This document shows, in pieces, positions 1 through 46,598 of a stretch of DNA of 64,000 nucleotides. The stretch's first letter is position 1. Every line of letters begins with the position of its first letter. Position numbers and translations under genes: made by a program. The DNA lies in assembly GCF_026213295.1 (NCBI RefSeq), contig NC_079420.1, positions 12,034,651 to 12,098,650 on the forward strand, in the 5' to 3' direction. Source of the DNA: Gadus chalcogrammus (lineage: Eukaryota > Chordata > Actinopteri > Gadiformes > Gadidae). The notes beneath the pieces were generated by a model. That model did not search any database, was not told where the DNA came from, and saw only the letters and a program-made list of their open reading frames with translations.

Positions 1-29
1 GATGTGGTTTGTCTCCTCTCTCCTCCCAG

Positions 30-1693
30 TTGTCCTTCCACGTGGAGTTTGACTTCAGCCACCTGGGGTTTCTGGACCACATGGAGGTCGTCATAGAAGC
101 CAGCAGGTGAAACCTTTCTTCCTCACCCAATCACCCGCCCCTATTAGTTAAATGAAGAATTACAGACAAGTGTGTGTGCTTGAGTGTGTGTGCTTTTGTC
201 TTTTAAATAGTGAGGGCATTGAGAGGAATCCCGCAGACAACATGAACCATCTCCACCTTCCTCTACAGTACGAAGCAGATCTCCTGTTCACCAGGTAACC
301 CTAGTACCAGGTAACCCTATTACCAGGTAACCAGGTAACCCTGGTACCAGGTAACCCTGCAGACCCGACTCTGTACGCGTCAGGTCAGCTCTGATTGGTC
401 ACCGGGGGGAGATTTGTCAGCTCTGATTGGTCCCCAGGGAGAGGTGGGTCAAGTGGCGTTTCAGAAGATATGTCCTCTTGGCTGAAAACTGTAGTTTCAG
501 TTTGTTGTGACCAACCAACCGTTTAAAAGGGACATATTATACCACCAGGTGTGAGTGTGATTAGCCATTACAAGCCTTAAAAATGAATGTGCAGCTTCTG
601 ACATGACAGGTGGGCGTGTCCACCTAGATGTATGACGAATAGATGAGAAACGTTTGCTACAGTCCACTGGGTAGGCTGGTAGATTGATCTATCCAGCACA
701 CATCTAGGTGGATACTCCCACCTCTGATGTCAGTAGCTGCACATGTCCCCTCTAAGAAAACAATATCAGAAGAACCACGCTACCCATGATGCAATTCAGT
801 CTCGGTCATCCTCTCATGAAGGTTGTGGGTTTGAAGACACCCCCTTGCGTACACACACTCTCTCACAAACACATGCCTGTGATTGTCTCCAGGCACCCTG
901 ACTCTCATCAATATGACATCTCTTCCTCACCCCCATCTTCCTCATCCTCCCTGGACACCACCCTGACGTACCAGGTGAGAAGCAGTTCCTCCTGCTCCTC
1001 ATCTACAGCCTCCTCCTCCCCCTGTTCAACCAGCTCCTCCTCCTCCTCCTCCTCCTCATCTACAGCCTCCTCCTCTCCTGCTCCTCCTGCTCTCTCTGCT
1101 CCTCCAGCTCCCCCTGCTCCTCCTCCTGCTCCTCCTGCTGCTCCTCCTGCTCTGTAGGCCAGTGTGTGGGGAGACTGTCGCTCTGTCAGGGGACAGGTCC
1201 AGTGTTCTGATTGGCTGAGCTTCTGGTTGCAGGTCCAGAACCTGGCTATGTTTCCCGTGTCGGACCTCCTGCTCGGTCTGGATGTCTGGGCTGTGACTGC
1301 GTCTGGCACCCGGCTGCTCAACCTCACCTCCTACAGCACCCTGCCGGTAATACACCCTACTACACCCTCAAATACGCCCTATAGTACATACTATAGTACA
1401 CAGTATAGGTACCATATACACACACCATATAGACGCTATAAAACACAGTATAGTGATATAGATGATGATGTTAATTTTGAGCTTTTTTATACCAGGGTTG
1501 TGTCCTACTGTAATATATTATTAACCAGTGTTGTGTAATACCGGCCGTAAGGCCGGCGGGGGTCAGTGCAGCCTGCCGGCCCACACAGCCCACACCACGG
1601 AGAAGGAGGAGGACCTGACACACACCCCACAGCTGGTAACACAAGCACACACATGGACATGGTTCAGAAGGATTGTACTTTTATACATGATTA

Positions 1694-1780
<87 letters not shown>

Positions 1781-2862
1781 AACCGTTCTAACAGCAGGAG
1801 TTTGGCTGTGGAGTGCAGGCTGAGTGTCGCGGCCAGGAGCACCGTGCAGGTCAGCATCTCAGGGAGACTGCAGCATCACACGCTGGCCACCGTGAGTCAC
1901 TTTACATTCCCTCACTTTATATTAGCAGAATGATGGAGGGAGGAGAGAAAATACAGAATGATGGAGGAGAGGAGAGACAGAATGAAGGAGGGCTGAGAGA
2001 CAGAATGATTGACAGATGAGGGAGGAGAGACAGAATGATGGAGGGATTAGAGAGGAGAGACAGGTTTTGTATTGCCCTGAGACATGTATGACCTCTGTCC
2101 TCAGAAGGTGCAGTTCCGATCTCTGGAGATCTTGACGTGTGCAAACCTTCACCTCGACCTGACCAGCAGCAGCTTTCTGCAGGAGGACAGACCGACTAGA
2201 GTGGTAACCTACCTGTCTGTCTGCCTACCTAGCTGTCTGTCTGCCTACCGAGCTGTCTGGCTACCTACCTAGCTGTATGTCTGTCTACGTAACTATCTGT
2301 CTACCTAACTGTCTGTCTGTCTACCTAACTGTCTGCCTACCCACCTGTCTGTCTGTTTCTCCCTGTCTGTCTCTTGATGACCCCTGTCCTGTGTGCAGGT
2401 GGTGTTGGGGCTGAGGAAGGAGCTGCTCTCTGAGCTGCCCGTGCTGGTGGTGCTGGGCAGCGTGCTCGGAGGACTGGTGCTGCTCGCCCTGCTGGTCCTG
2501 CTCCTGTGGAGGGTGAGACGCGTCCTCCATTAGGCTGCTCAGGGTCCCGGCTCAGGGGCTAGGCTCAGGGGCCCGGCCATTAGCTAGTGTTGACACCTAG
2601 CTTTAAGCGCCCGCTAATGCTTAGAACCAGCTAGAGCTTAGAACCCGCTAATGCTTAGAACCAACTGCCGTTTGGGTTCAGATAGCGTTAAGAACAGCTA
2701 GTTTAGAACCAGCTAGCTTTTAGAACAGACAGAACTTCCTGGTTCTGAGGATCTTCTTCTTCTCTCCAGCTGGGTTTTTTCAGGAGGCGGACCCGGAAGG
2801 AAGCAGAGGAGGCGGAGGGGCTGGCGTTGACCAACGAGAAGATGGCAGAGAACTTGCTGTAG
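30..2862 (+). CDS. itga11: Integrin alpha (alpha-11-like), C-terminal exons, 5' partial
   Basis: The 3' coding exons of a collagen-binding type integrin alpha chain, a single-pass surface receptor subunit that pairs with beta-1. Exons in phase: 30-106, 211-294, 893-974, 1233-1346, 1552-1635, 1781-1891, 2105-2203, 2399-2512, 2770-2862 (TAG). Exon 2399-2512 encodes the transmembrane helix (about 25 hydrophobic residues from LPVLVVLGSVLGG). The last exon starts LGFFRRRTRKE, the membrane-proximal GFFxR motif that binds the beta tail, and ends KMAENLL. The upstream exons read as calf/thigh-type beta-sandwich sequence. The alpha-11 assignment rests on the tail-to-tail fem1b neighbour (same arrangement in human 15q23) and the tail; alpha-10 or another alpha chain is less likely. 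The acceptor at 1551 lies in a GC-rich hairpin and is the least certain boundary. A possible poly(A) signal ATTAAA is at 3626. The head and I-domain exons lie before the window. Confidence 0.82.
284..357 (+). repeat. Short minisatellite carrying the itga11 5' splice site
   Basis: About 16-bp units, each with the exon-end/donor string (T)ACCAG|GTAACCCT. The first copy is the real donor of the exon ending at 294; four further copies follow in the intron. Confidence 0.8.
1697..1779 (+). repeat. (GT)n microsatellite abutting a 3' splice site
   Basis: An uninterrupted GT tract of about 80 bp ends in TGTGTGCAG, which is the acceptor of the itga11 exon starting at 1781. There is no other polypyrimidine tract. 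Confidence 0.9.
2204..2735 (+). repeat. Simple tandem repeats in the last two itga11 introns
   Basis: 2204-2370 is a degenerate CTGTCTGTCTACCTA repeat. 2580-2735 is a repeat of GCTTAGAACCAGCTA-like units. The coding exon 2399-2512 lies between them. Confidence 0.7.
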
Positions 2863-3060
2863 TCAAGATGTCCTCAAGTCTACAGGTTACCTGCTCTCAG
2901 GGCCAGCACTCCCTAACCCTGTCATCCTCTAGATATATATCTATACACATAATGCATACATTTCTATGTTATATATATCGTCTGAATGTTGTTTTTTACA
3001 TTCTTTGTTGTAGATCGACAAGACTATTCAGAACTTACAGAAAACTGTTCTTTAGACCAA

Positions 3061-3375
3061 GCCATGGAGGAGCAGGTAGGGGTTAGACAGTACATACCCA
3101 TGTCATTAAGGAGCAGGTAGGGGTTAGAGTCTAACCCCTACCTGCTCCTTAATGACCTGGGTATGTACTGTCTGACCCCTACCTGCTCTTTCATGACCTG
3201 TCTCTGTACTTTCTAACCGTTGGACAGTACAGAGACAGGACATTAAGGAGCCGGTAGGGGTTAGACAGTACAGAGACAGGACATTAAGGAGCAGGTAGGG
3301 TTAGACAGTACAGAGACAGGTCATTAAGGAGCAGGTAGGGGTTAAACAGTACAGAGACAGGTCATTAACACGCAT
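3061..3375. repeat. 41-bp minisatellite family, inverted array (locus 1)
   Basis: Copies of the unit containing ACCTGCTCCTTAATGACC and its complement. 3061-3128 and 3130-3197 are a near-perfect inverted pair around a single G at 3129. The same unit recurs at 3770, 29050, 37705 and 63470. Confidence 0.9.
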
Positions 3376-3769
3376 CTTGCTCTAGGATGCCTTCAGGTAG
3401 ACTGAGGAATTTGGGGATTGAACCCAGAACCTCAGCTGGGATTTAAATAGCCTAACCACAATGAACCTACCCTCTCTACCTACTAGATAGACTAACCACT
3501 AGAGGCTTCTAGAAGCTACTCGCTGTGTTATCGTTTTTTTTATACATAGCTAATGCACTTTTGTTGTGTGAACTTGAACCTGTGTAAATATCTGTGTGGG
3601 AAATATGTGTGTTGCAAGTATTCTGATTAAACATGTCACCGTAATATGAGATGGTACGTTATGACTTAATGTTGAGACAAAATTAAAGATATCAGAAAAT
3701 ACATCTCACCATCTGGTAAGAGCTTTTATTTTGAAAATGCACTGGTTGGACTTTTCTAGGTTTGGTCAA
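3376..3769. other. Probable itga11 3' UTR end and intergenic sequence
   Basis: A/T-rich unique sequence. ATTAAA at 3626 is the likely itga11 poly(A) signal. On the minus strand a TTTATT (AATAAA) lies at 3725. No reading frame of interest is seen. Confidence 0.4.
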
Positions 3770-4290
3770 GACCTATATCTGTACTGTCCAACTCCTACCT
3801 GCTCCTTACCGACCTGTCTCTGTACTGTCTAACCCCTACCTGCTCCTTAATGACCTGTCTCTGTACTGTCCAACCCCTACCTGATCCTTAATGACCTGTC
3901 GGTACTGTCTAACCCCTACCTGCTCCTTAATGACCTGTCTCTGTACTGTCTAACCCCTACCTGCTCCTTAATGACCTGTCTGTACTGTCTAACCCCTACC
4001 TGATCCTTAATGACCTGTCTAACCCCTACCTGCTCCTTAATGACCTGTCTCTGTACTGTCTAACCCCTACCTACTCCTTAATGACCTGTCTCTGTACTGT
4101 CTTACCCCTACCTGCTCCTTAACGACCTGTCTCTGTACTGTCTAACCCCTACCTGCTCCTTAATGACCTGTCTCTGTACTGTCTAACCCCTACCTGCTCC
4201 TTAATGACCTGTCTCTGTACTGTCTTACCCCTACCTGCTCCTTAACGACCTGTCTCTGGACTGTCCAACCCCTACCTGCTCCTGATGACT
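3770..4290. repeat. 41-bp minisatellite family (locus 2)
   Basis: About 13 tandem copies of a 41-bp unit running CCCCTACCTGCTCCTTAATG then ACCTGTCTCTGTACTGTCTAA, with 30-bp shortened copies lacking the CTGTACTGTC part. Confidence 0.93.
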
Positions 4291-4909
4291 TTGAGTAGGT
4301 CAAAGCTTATTTTATCTTATAGGAGAGAAAACAGAGGCTAAAAGCAGAAGACTGGTTCAGTATTTAATCAAGCAGTCTCCAGATCGTCTCTTAAAACATT
4401 TTACACTCAATTAAAAAGGAAACTCTTTGGCCTCAATTCAGCCGGAGCAACATTGAGCTGTAGGGAAGACCCTGAATCCATTAGTGTTGTTAGGAGTCCC
4501 AGCAGGGGTCCCAGCGGGGGGGGACCCAGGTCCCCCCTGCAGGTCTACGCTGTGGTCGGCTCCCAAGGGACCCACCCTCTCAAAACATTCCACCCCCAGG
4601 GCCGTGTTGGAGATACTTGGTGTTCAACAGTCACATTCTCCACCAGTCTGACCGTTAGAAAATAAATCACACCCAATAGTTTTATAAAGCATAGTCCTTA
4701 AATAAAGAATTAAAAATATGGATGACCAAAAAGTACAGTTTCTTTCCGCCCTCAGGCCGTGGGTCCAGAGACCCACGGCCGACTGACATCAGTTCAAAGG
4801 TCATGAGAAGAGTCAGCAGTGGACCCGGTCCTCTGAAGACTGGATCCTAGTGGTGGTCCACCAGGTCCTCGGGAGACCGGGTCCCAGGTCCCCGGGTCCA
4901 GGCGGGGTC
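4291..4909 (-). other. Probable fem1b 3' UTR
   Basis: Unique sequence directly after the fem1b stop. A minus-strand ATTAAA (TTTAAT on plus, 4363-4368) could be its poly(A) signal. Small open frames here have no recognisable homology. Confidence 0.4.
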
Positions 4910-8447
<3,538 letters not shown>

Positions 8448-8653
8448 TTAGTCATCTGGTTCCATCACACACTGCTCCACGATCTCCCTCAGGTCGGGGT
8501 TCTCCATTGCCGCCGCGACCCGCTCCTTATCGTTGATCTGTTTGTTAACTAGACAGAGAACTAGAGTTACCTAGAGAGTTAACCAGAGACTAAACTAGAC
8601 AGAGAACTAGAGTTTAATAGACACAACGACAGTTAACTAGAGTAGGCTTGCTA

Positions 8654-8744
<91 letters not shown>

Positions 8745-9054
8745 ACACACACACACAAACAGGCCACTCACTGTCTTCCTCTGTGGAGTGGGTTCCTTCA
8801 GAGACGTAGATCTCCAGCTGAAAACATCTACATCTTAACAACATAACCATGACTTACATAAAAATGAATGACATAACCATGACTGACATAACCATGACTA
8901 CAGGTGAGGTGACGTAGGTATGAGGTCATACCTTGTGTTTGAAAGGTAAACAGCGCTGCAGTTTGACCTGTAAGCACAGACCTGCAAAAACATAACATGA
9001 ACCACCAGTTACCGTTGAGACCAATATGTAATGAGGGGCTGAAACCCCCCCCCC

Positions 9055-9129
<75 letters not shown>

Positions 9130-9455
9130 TCTCAGAGAGACAGACAGGTGGTCGTGTGGCCTCATCACGGAAGTTGTACCGATAAGGGTGGCCAGCGAGC
9201 AGTGGGGGACGGTGGGCGAGAACTTGATGATGATGAGGTACTCGTCGCCCGGCAGCGGGCGGACCTCCACGCAGCTCTCCGTCACCACGTCCAGCTCCTC
9301 CAGGGTGTTCGGCTTCTCCGGGTCCCGTATAGACCGGATCACATCTACGGGATGAGGGGTTCCTTCATGAACAAACTACTACCTCCATAGAGTTACAACT
9401 ATATGTACAACAGTATCTTACCGTAGACCTCTAACTCTTTTTCCTCCATGTTCAT
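8448..9455 (-). CDS. ciao2a: CIAO2A (FAM96A), cytosolic Fe-S assembly factor
   Basis: Complete. Exons 9455-9422, 9344-9180, 8981-8932, 8817-8772 and 8548-8448 join in phase to 131 residues. It starts [20 protein letters not shown] and ends [13 protein letters not shown], nearly identical to the mammalian C-terminus. It is a MIP18/DUF59 family member acting in late cytosolic iron-sulfur assembly with CIAO1; CIAO2A is known for IRP1 maturation. The family's reactive cysteine is in [12 protein letters not shown]. It is assigned to 2A rather than 2B from [25 protein letters not shown] and [14 protein letters not shown]. It lacks the longer N-terminal leader annotated in human; either of two close ATGs (9455 or 9449) could start it. 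Introns 2 to 4 carry (CA)n tracts. It is divergent from spg11. Confidence 0.96.
8656..8757. repeat. (CA)n microsatellite, ciao2a intron 4
   Basis: About 100 bp of CA with one interruption. Confidence 0.95.
9048..9130. repeat. C-tract, (CA)n and (GA)n compound microsatellite, ciao2a intron 2
   Basis: An 11-C run, then about 28 CA units, then GAGAGA. Confidence 0.95.
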
Positions 9456-9961
9456 GGTGTCTAAAGGTCATTATTCTTCATGGTCCCACTGGGTCTGGAC
9501 GGCGCCATAGCAGTTTACCAGTATAACCAGTTAAAGTGAATTAGAACATTATCCAGAGAACATTATCGAGAACATTACTTAGAGAACGTTATCCAGTTAA
9601 CATTATCTGATCGCTTCCTCCGGGTCGTTCCGCTCCAGACCAAAGCAGTCGAGGTCAGAAGCTAACTACACGATAACAACAATAACGTTGTGAGGGTATT
9701 GTCTATAACGTGAAACGTAAAAAAATATACAACAAGCCCGTTTTGGTCCTGTCCTTGAATTTCGAATTATTTAATCAACTCTTCAGACACTTTTCGATTA
9801 GCCGGCCTGGATCAGCTGACCTCCACGTCATGTGACATCCACAGCATCATGTGATCATTCTATTGACATGAAGCTCCATGATGCTACAGTTGTCAGGAGA
9901 TGACCATATCTAACCCAGTAGCTCCAGTGTTCCTCCGTGTTCTTATCCTCTTATAGCCACC
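9456..9961. promoter_or_regulatory. Bidirectional promoter region ciao2a / spg11
   Basis: 506 bp between the two divergent start codons, with no other gene. It contains GTCATGTGAC (9827-9836) and a second CATGTGA close by (about 9848), both E-box/CLEAR-like. Which sites are used cannot be told from sequence. Both genes must have their 5' UTRs here unless upstream exons overlap. Confidence 0.55.
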
Positions 9962-32617
<22,656 letters not shown>

Positions 32618-33219
32618 CTGACTGACTGACTGACTGACTACCACTCCGTCAGACTCACTGACTGAATGACTGACTGACTGACTGGATCTTCAGAGCTGAC
32701 TGTTGCTCTGGGCCTTATTACCACGTTGGGCAGATTAACTGAGTTTGGAGTTCTGCATTCTGAACACAACAGAACCTTTAATATTCATATTAAATCAGCA
32801 TTTTCTATATAACTCATATTATTTTCTATATCTCTCTATTAAAATATTCCAATATGCCAGTTGAAAGACTAAAATTGATTGATTACTTATTTGCAGAAAA
32901 CCAACAAGAGAAATGATTCATTGTTTCCTTTAATCAGCCCATACAATATTACAACTCTTGTTGTAATGGTGATATCCTCTTCATGGTGCCATGGTGGTGG
33001 TGTCGTCATGATGTTGCCACGGTGTTGAGATGGCGATGTCGTCATGGTTATGTTGTCATGGTGTATCATCATGGCGGTGAGATCATGGTGGTGTCGTCAT
33101 GGTGATGTTGTCCGGTGCTTGTGTTCTTTGACGTCACCAACGTCAAACTGGACTTTCCTCTCGGCCCTCTGGAGCAACACGAGAGGCCGATGATCAGCAT
33201 CACCCAACACCAGATAACA
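32618..33219. other. spg11 3' UTR and intergenic sequence
   Basis: Short GACT repeats follow the stop. ATTAAA-type signals occur at about 32788 and 32838. 32970-33110 is a degenerate GTCATGGTGATG repeat. 33120-33219 is unique sequence after the CFAP97-gene stop on the other strand. Confidence 0.45.
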
Positions 33220-35089
33220 TCAGGGTGGAGGGGGCGGTCCTACCAGTTTGTGGGCGGGGCATCTGCTGTCACGTCCAATGTCCTTTTGTCTCCGCTCTGT
33301 CCTCTCCCAGTCGTCCAACCAGAGCTGCCGTCTGAACTCTGACTGTCGCAGCGTGATTCGCTGGAAGATAGCCTGGTTCTGAGCGCTGATCTGAGCCAGG
33401 TCCGCCCGCCTCTTCTCAGCGTTCAGACTGGAGAGATCAGACTGATTATAATAATACAAACCTGCTCTCAGTGTTCACACTGGAAAGATCAGACTGATTA
33501 TAATATTACAAACCTGCTCTCAGCGTTCAGACTGGAGAGATCAGACTGATTATAATAATACAAACCTGCTCTCAGCGTTCAGACTGGAGAGATCAGACTG
33601 ATTATAATAATACAAACCTGCTCTCAGCGTTCACACTGGAGAGATCAGACTGATGAATAATACAAACCTCCACCTATTACTCTATATTCGATCAAATAAT
33701 AAAGGTCATTTCTATCTATGATATATGTTAATAAATGTGATTTATTATGTATAGCAAGTATCATTTATTTCTAAATCCATTTTCTAATCCAATTTTATTG
33801 TTACTTTCACTAACCCTGTCACTTTGACCTGTCCACTGTTGCTACGACGACGAAAAAAACCTTGTAGAATATTCTGTATGCAGAGACTCTTTATTTTGGG
33901 AGCTACTGTTTATAATGCTGTCCTGTAGAGACTTATTGTGGAGGCTACTGTTTATAATGCTGTCATGTAGAGCCTCTTATTGTGGAGGCTGGTCATTAGC
34001 AGTAGTAAGTTCATTGTTCTGTCAAGGCTTTGAATTAGGTGTAGTATTGTCCAAAACATTCAGTAGTATAAAGTTGCATTTAATGCTAGGAATGATCAGA
34101 TATGGTACTGTGTCAGTACTGCTAGGCACTGGGTCAGTGCTCTGACCTCCTGTGGGGGAACATGGTCAGTGCTCTGACCTCCTGTGGGGATAGATGTTCC
34201 AGTTGTCCACCTGGCCTCCGGAATGCATGATCCCGGAGAGTTTGGAGGACAGCTGCTTATTATCTCGGTTGATGTCGGCTAGCCGCTCCTCTTGTAGCTA
34301 CAGCATCCACACCATTAGGTTATGTTAGCATTATAGCTATAGGTTATTTGTAAAGGGATAGCAATATCCCTTTGTTGTGTTGGTATTTTAACTAGGATGT
34401 TAGCATACTGGCTAGAGGGTTAGCGTTAGCTGCTGATAGAGTTGGCCCAGTATGACCAGTACGCCTGCTCTAATGTCCCACTGACCTGCAGCTTCTTCAG
34501 TTTGAGGGTCACGTGAGCAGGAGTTCTGATGCCTTTTGTGTCAACAACTGGCAGAGCTGAGTTCACCTGGTAACAACAGGACAACAGCAACAACAGGTAA
34601 CAACTGGACAACAACAGGTAACAGGATAACAACAAAAACAGGTAACAACAGAAGAACAACAGGTAACAACAGGACAACAACAAAAACAGGTAACAACAGA
34701 ACAGGTAACAACAGGACAACAAAAGGTAACAACAGAAAAAAAACAACAGGACAACAGGTAACAACAGGACACCAACAACAGGTAACAACAGGACAACAAC
34801 AACAACAACAGGTAACAGCCGGACAACAACGGGTAACAACAGGAAAACAATAGGTAACAACAGGACAACAATAACATCAGGGTGGGATGGTGAGGGTTAG
34901 GGTTAGGCTGGTGAGGGTTAAGGTTAGGCTGGGGTGAGGGTTGAGGGTACCTACCCGGTGGCGGTGGGCCCGGTACCGGTCGTGGTCCCAGCGCTGCTGC
35001 AGGTAGAGGTTGGTGCTGGGCTGCAGGGGGGCGTAGCAGAGGGGCCGCCGCTCCAGGGGCCCCAGGGAACCTGCTCTCGCACTTGCCAT
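33220..35089 (-). CDS. CFAP97-domain protein (hemingway family; CFAP97D2-like)
   Basis: Four exons, 35089-34955, 34566-34486, 34297-34179 and 33427-33220, join in phase to 180 residues. It starts MASARAGSLGPLERRPLCYA. Family hallmarks in order are VVDTKGIRTPAHVTLKLKKL, EERLADINRDNKQL, GQVDNWNIYP, SLNAEKRRADLAQISAQNQA and IFQRITLRQSEF. This matches the KIAA1430/CFAP97 domain of CFAP97D1 and D2, small proteins linked to sperm flagella and axonemes; the ADINRDN and G-VDN-N pattern is closer to D2. The C-terminal end beyond ERTERRQKDI (to a PPPPP stop) is not conserved and could reflect an alternative last exon. It lies tail-to-tail with spg11. Two of its splice junctions carry repeat copies. Confidence 0.85.
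33418..33660 (-). repeat. Minisatellite copying the CFAP97-gene exon 4 acceptor
   Basis: On the minus strand CTCTCCAG|TCTGAACGCTGAG is the real junction. Four upstream copies of the 58-bp unit repeat CTCCAGT(G/C)TGAACGCTGAGAG plus CAGGTTTGTATTATTATAAT. Confidence 0.88.
34560..34870. repeat. (AACAACAGGT)n-type minisatellite, CFAP97-gene intron 1
   Basis: About 300 bp of GGTAACAACAGGACAACAAC repeats, abutting the exon 2 acceptor. Confidence 0.9.
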
Positions 35090-35397
35090 CTCGATGTCTC
35101 TCTACCACTCTCTCTAGCTCACCCTCGATGTCTCTCTACCACTCTCTCTAGCTCACCCTCGATGTCTCTCTACCACTCTCTCTAGCTCACCCTCGATGTC
35201 TCTCTACCACTCTCTCTAACTCACCCTCGATGTCTCTCTACCACTCTCTCTAACTCACCCTCGATTTCCCTGCCAATTTCTCTAGCTCACCCTTGACGTC
35301 TCTACCACTCTCTCTAGCTCCCTGTCTATATCCCCTCCTGCTCTAATTCACTTGCTGTCTCTGCTCCTCACTCTGTATTCTCTTCTGTCGGGCTGAT

Positions 35398-35458
<61 letters not shown>

Positions 35459-36379
35459 AGATAGAGTGACCATCTATTATTACTGAGCTGACCCCCCCCC
35501 CCCCCACACACACACACACACGGTATGGGTCAGAGTTTCCCTCAGAAGGCAGATTAGTAGCATTGTGTTTATTTTAAAGTTTAACCATTTTGTTTCTTTC
35601 TCTTGCACTATATACTAGTGTCATGTCTTTAACACAGTTTTATCACCAATAACTTAGAAATTCATTCAAAAACCCAAACCCTAACCAACCCTTGCCTAAC
35701 TCAAACACTAACCCCTACCCTCACTCAAACACTAACCCTACCCTCACTCAAAAACTAACCCAACCCTCACTCAAACACTAACCCAACCCTACCCTCACTC
35801 AAACACTATCCCTACCCTCACTCAAACACTAACCTAACCCTACCCTCACTCAATCACTAACCTAACCCTAGCCCCACTTAAACCCTTACCTCACTCAAAC
35901 ACTAACCCCTACCCTCACTCAAACACTAACCTAACCCTACCCTCAATCAAACTCTAACCTAATCCTACCCTCACTCAAACACCAACCAACCTTCTTAACT
36001 CTAACCCAAAATATTATCCCCCTCATGCATTGCATCCTTTTCTGCCAATTTGACAAAATACAAAATATCCCAAATAATCTATTTACTACTGAATGTGATC
36101 CTGAATTACCCGTCTTGGATTAACAATGTATCGAATATATTCCTGAAATGTATTGAATCCATTCCAGATCCACTGTCCCGAGACTCCGCTCCAGTGACTC
36201 CGGTCCGGTCCAGTGACTCCGGTCCGGTCCAGTGACTCCGGTCCGGGTCTTCCGTCGCTCCGTCCGCCAGACAAACAGCCGTTAGCCGCACACAGAGAGC
36301 CTCGATGTGGGCAAACTAGAGAGCAAAAGCAGTGTATTTATGATAATGTTGGCTTCCGAGAAAACCCCTGAATGAGAAG
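35090..36379. other. Gene-free stretch with simple repeats upstream of znf609
   Basis: 35095-35340 is a 34-bp repeat (TCACCCTCGATGTCTCTCTA). 35397-35455 is (CT)n. 35495-35521 is a C run plus CA. 35670-35995 is a CACTCAAACACTAACCCTA minisatellite. 36180-36250 has three GTGACTCCGGTCCGGTCCA copies. No gene is seen; promoter elements of the CFAP97 gene should lie near 35100-35400. Confidence 0.5.
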
Positions 36380-37160
36380 GACGGGGTCTCGGCCGGTGTG
36401 AGTGGACTTTAACCGGACGGGGAGCCGCTGCGTTCCAGTGGTCCGTCCCCCGGTGCTCGCCGCGGATCTCCCGGCAGCACAGTGATCGATCGGCCGCTAC
36501 GATCCACCGAGTCTGGGGCTGCGAACCCACCGAGGACCCGGGCTTTACCCCGGGCTGTACCCGGTCCCATCGGTCCATGGAGTGTACATGATCAATTCAG
36601 CCCGACCGGGTTCACACACGGGGTAAGTGGGCCAGAACAGAGGGTCAGGACGAACCGCGGGGTTAGCCTGCTAGCTAGTTAGCTAGCGAGCTATAGTAGC
36701 TATCTAGCTAGCCGTGGTCACGGCGTCTTTGTCTGGAGAGAACCCGGGCTCTGCTACCCCCACAGCCCGGGGACGGGCCTTGGCCCGGGCTCTGCTCCCC
36801 CCACAGCCCGGGGACTGCTGCCCCCACAGCCCGGGGACTGGCCTGGGCCCGGGCTCTACCCTCCACAGCCCGGGAGCGGGACTGCAGGGGGCCCGGGCTC
36901 TGCTCTCCACAGCCCGGGGACGGGCCTGCAGGGGGCCCGGGCTCTGCTACCCCCAAAGCCCGGGCTCTGCTACCCCCACAGACCGGGAGCGGGCTTGCAG
37001 TAGGCCCGCTCCCTGGCTGTGGGGCTAGGCTCCAGCCCACCGCCCTGGATCTCTCCTCCAGTGGGGCTGCTACACGGGGAGTCTCCTGGTGGAGGTACCC
37101 ATCGGAGAACCGGGGGAACACACAGGACATGATGGTCTCGGGTCATGAGGGTCTGACAGG
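36380..37160 (+). promoter_or_regulatory. CpG-rich region, probable znf609 promoter and non-coding first exon
   Basis: Dense CpG sequence, with a good donor CACGGG|GTAAGTGGG at about 36621 that could end a 5' UTR exon. A matching acceptor CTCTCTTCAG lies at 37990, 63 bases before the znf609 ATG. 36740-37010 is a GC-rich minisatellite (CAGCCCGGGGACGGGCCT). Confidence 0.6.
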
Positions 37161-38052
37161 CTAGCCCGCTAGCAGAAAGCTAGCTGCTCCTCCACACTGA
37201 TCCGACCTCAGGGGCTCTGAGCCGGGCAGGAGTTAGGAGTCGACTCCCTGGATCAGGGCTAGGTCAGGGTAGGACCCAGGAGACCTGCGGGCTCTGAGGT
37301 CTATAAAGGTGATATTAAGCCTTAGGGTGGACTTTAACAATAACAAGCTGTTGACGGGACGGGGTCATAGACTCATGGGTCTGTGGACAGCCGACTGCTG
37401 AGAGGTTAATAAATACAAATAATAACAGAACAATCCACGTTATATTTAAATGGCTCTATGAATGAGCTGTTGAGGGGAATAATGTCAACACTAGTATTTC
37501 CATAACCAAAGCACATATTTACATATGTTTGAGACAAAAGTCCAGCAAACCGTCGGTCCATATGGTTTAGTGTTATTAACTGTGTTATAATCTGTGTTTA
37601 ACTTTCCTGAATAATGTTATTTAGGCATTTTATTAATGCATGGGTTGTATGGATTTATTCAATGTGACCCTTTTTTATAAGCTATTTATCGCTGTGAACC
37701 CTTCTATACCCATGTCATTAAGGAGCAGGTAGGGGTGATACAGAACAGAGACAGGTCATTAAGGAGCAGGTCAGGGTTAGGCAGTACAGAACAGATCCAT
37801 GTTGTTAAAGAGCAGGGGTTAGTCTGCTGGCGTTGTTTTATTTGTTAGTGGTGTTTTTATCTGTCACTTATGTTGCTGCTGTTAGCTGTGAGCTATCATG
37901 GTCGCTGTCAGCTATGATGTTGTGGTAAGGTTGGTTGTGTTGCTGTGGTGAGCTGTGCTGTTAGCTGTGTGTCTGTGCTCCTCTCTTCAGGTGAGATGCG
38001 GGGCTCTGGGTAGCAGAGAGGCAGCCGGCCCTCCATAGCCCGGCCCAGTAAC
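37161..38052 (+). other. znf609 5' intron and 5' UTR end
   Basis: Mostly unique A/T-rich sequence. 37705-37790 holds two copies of the dispersed 41-bp minisatellite (locus 4, reverse orientation). The last 63 bases after the acceptor at 37990 are probable 5' UTR. Confidence 0.5.
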
Positions 38053-46598
<8,546 letters not shown>

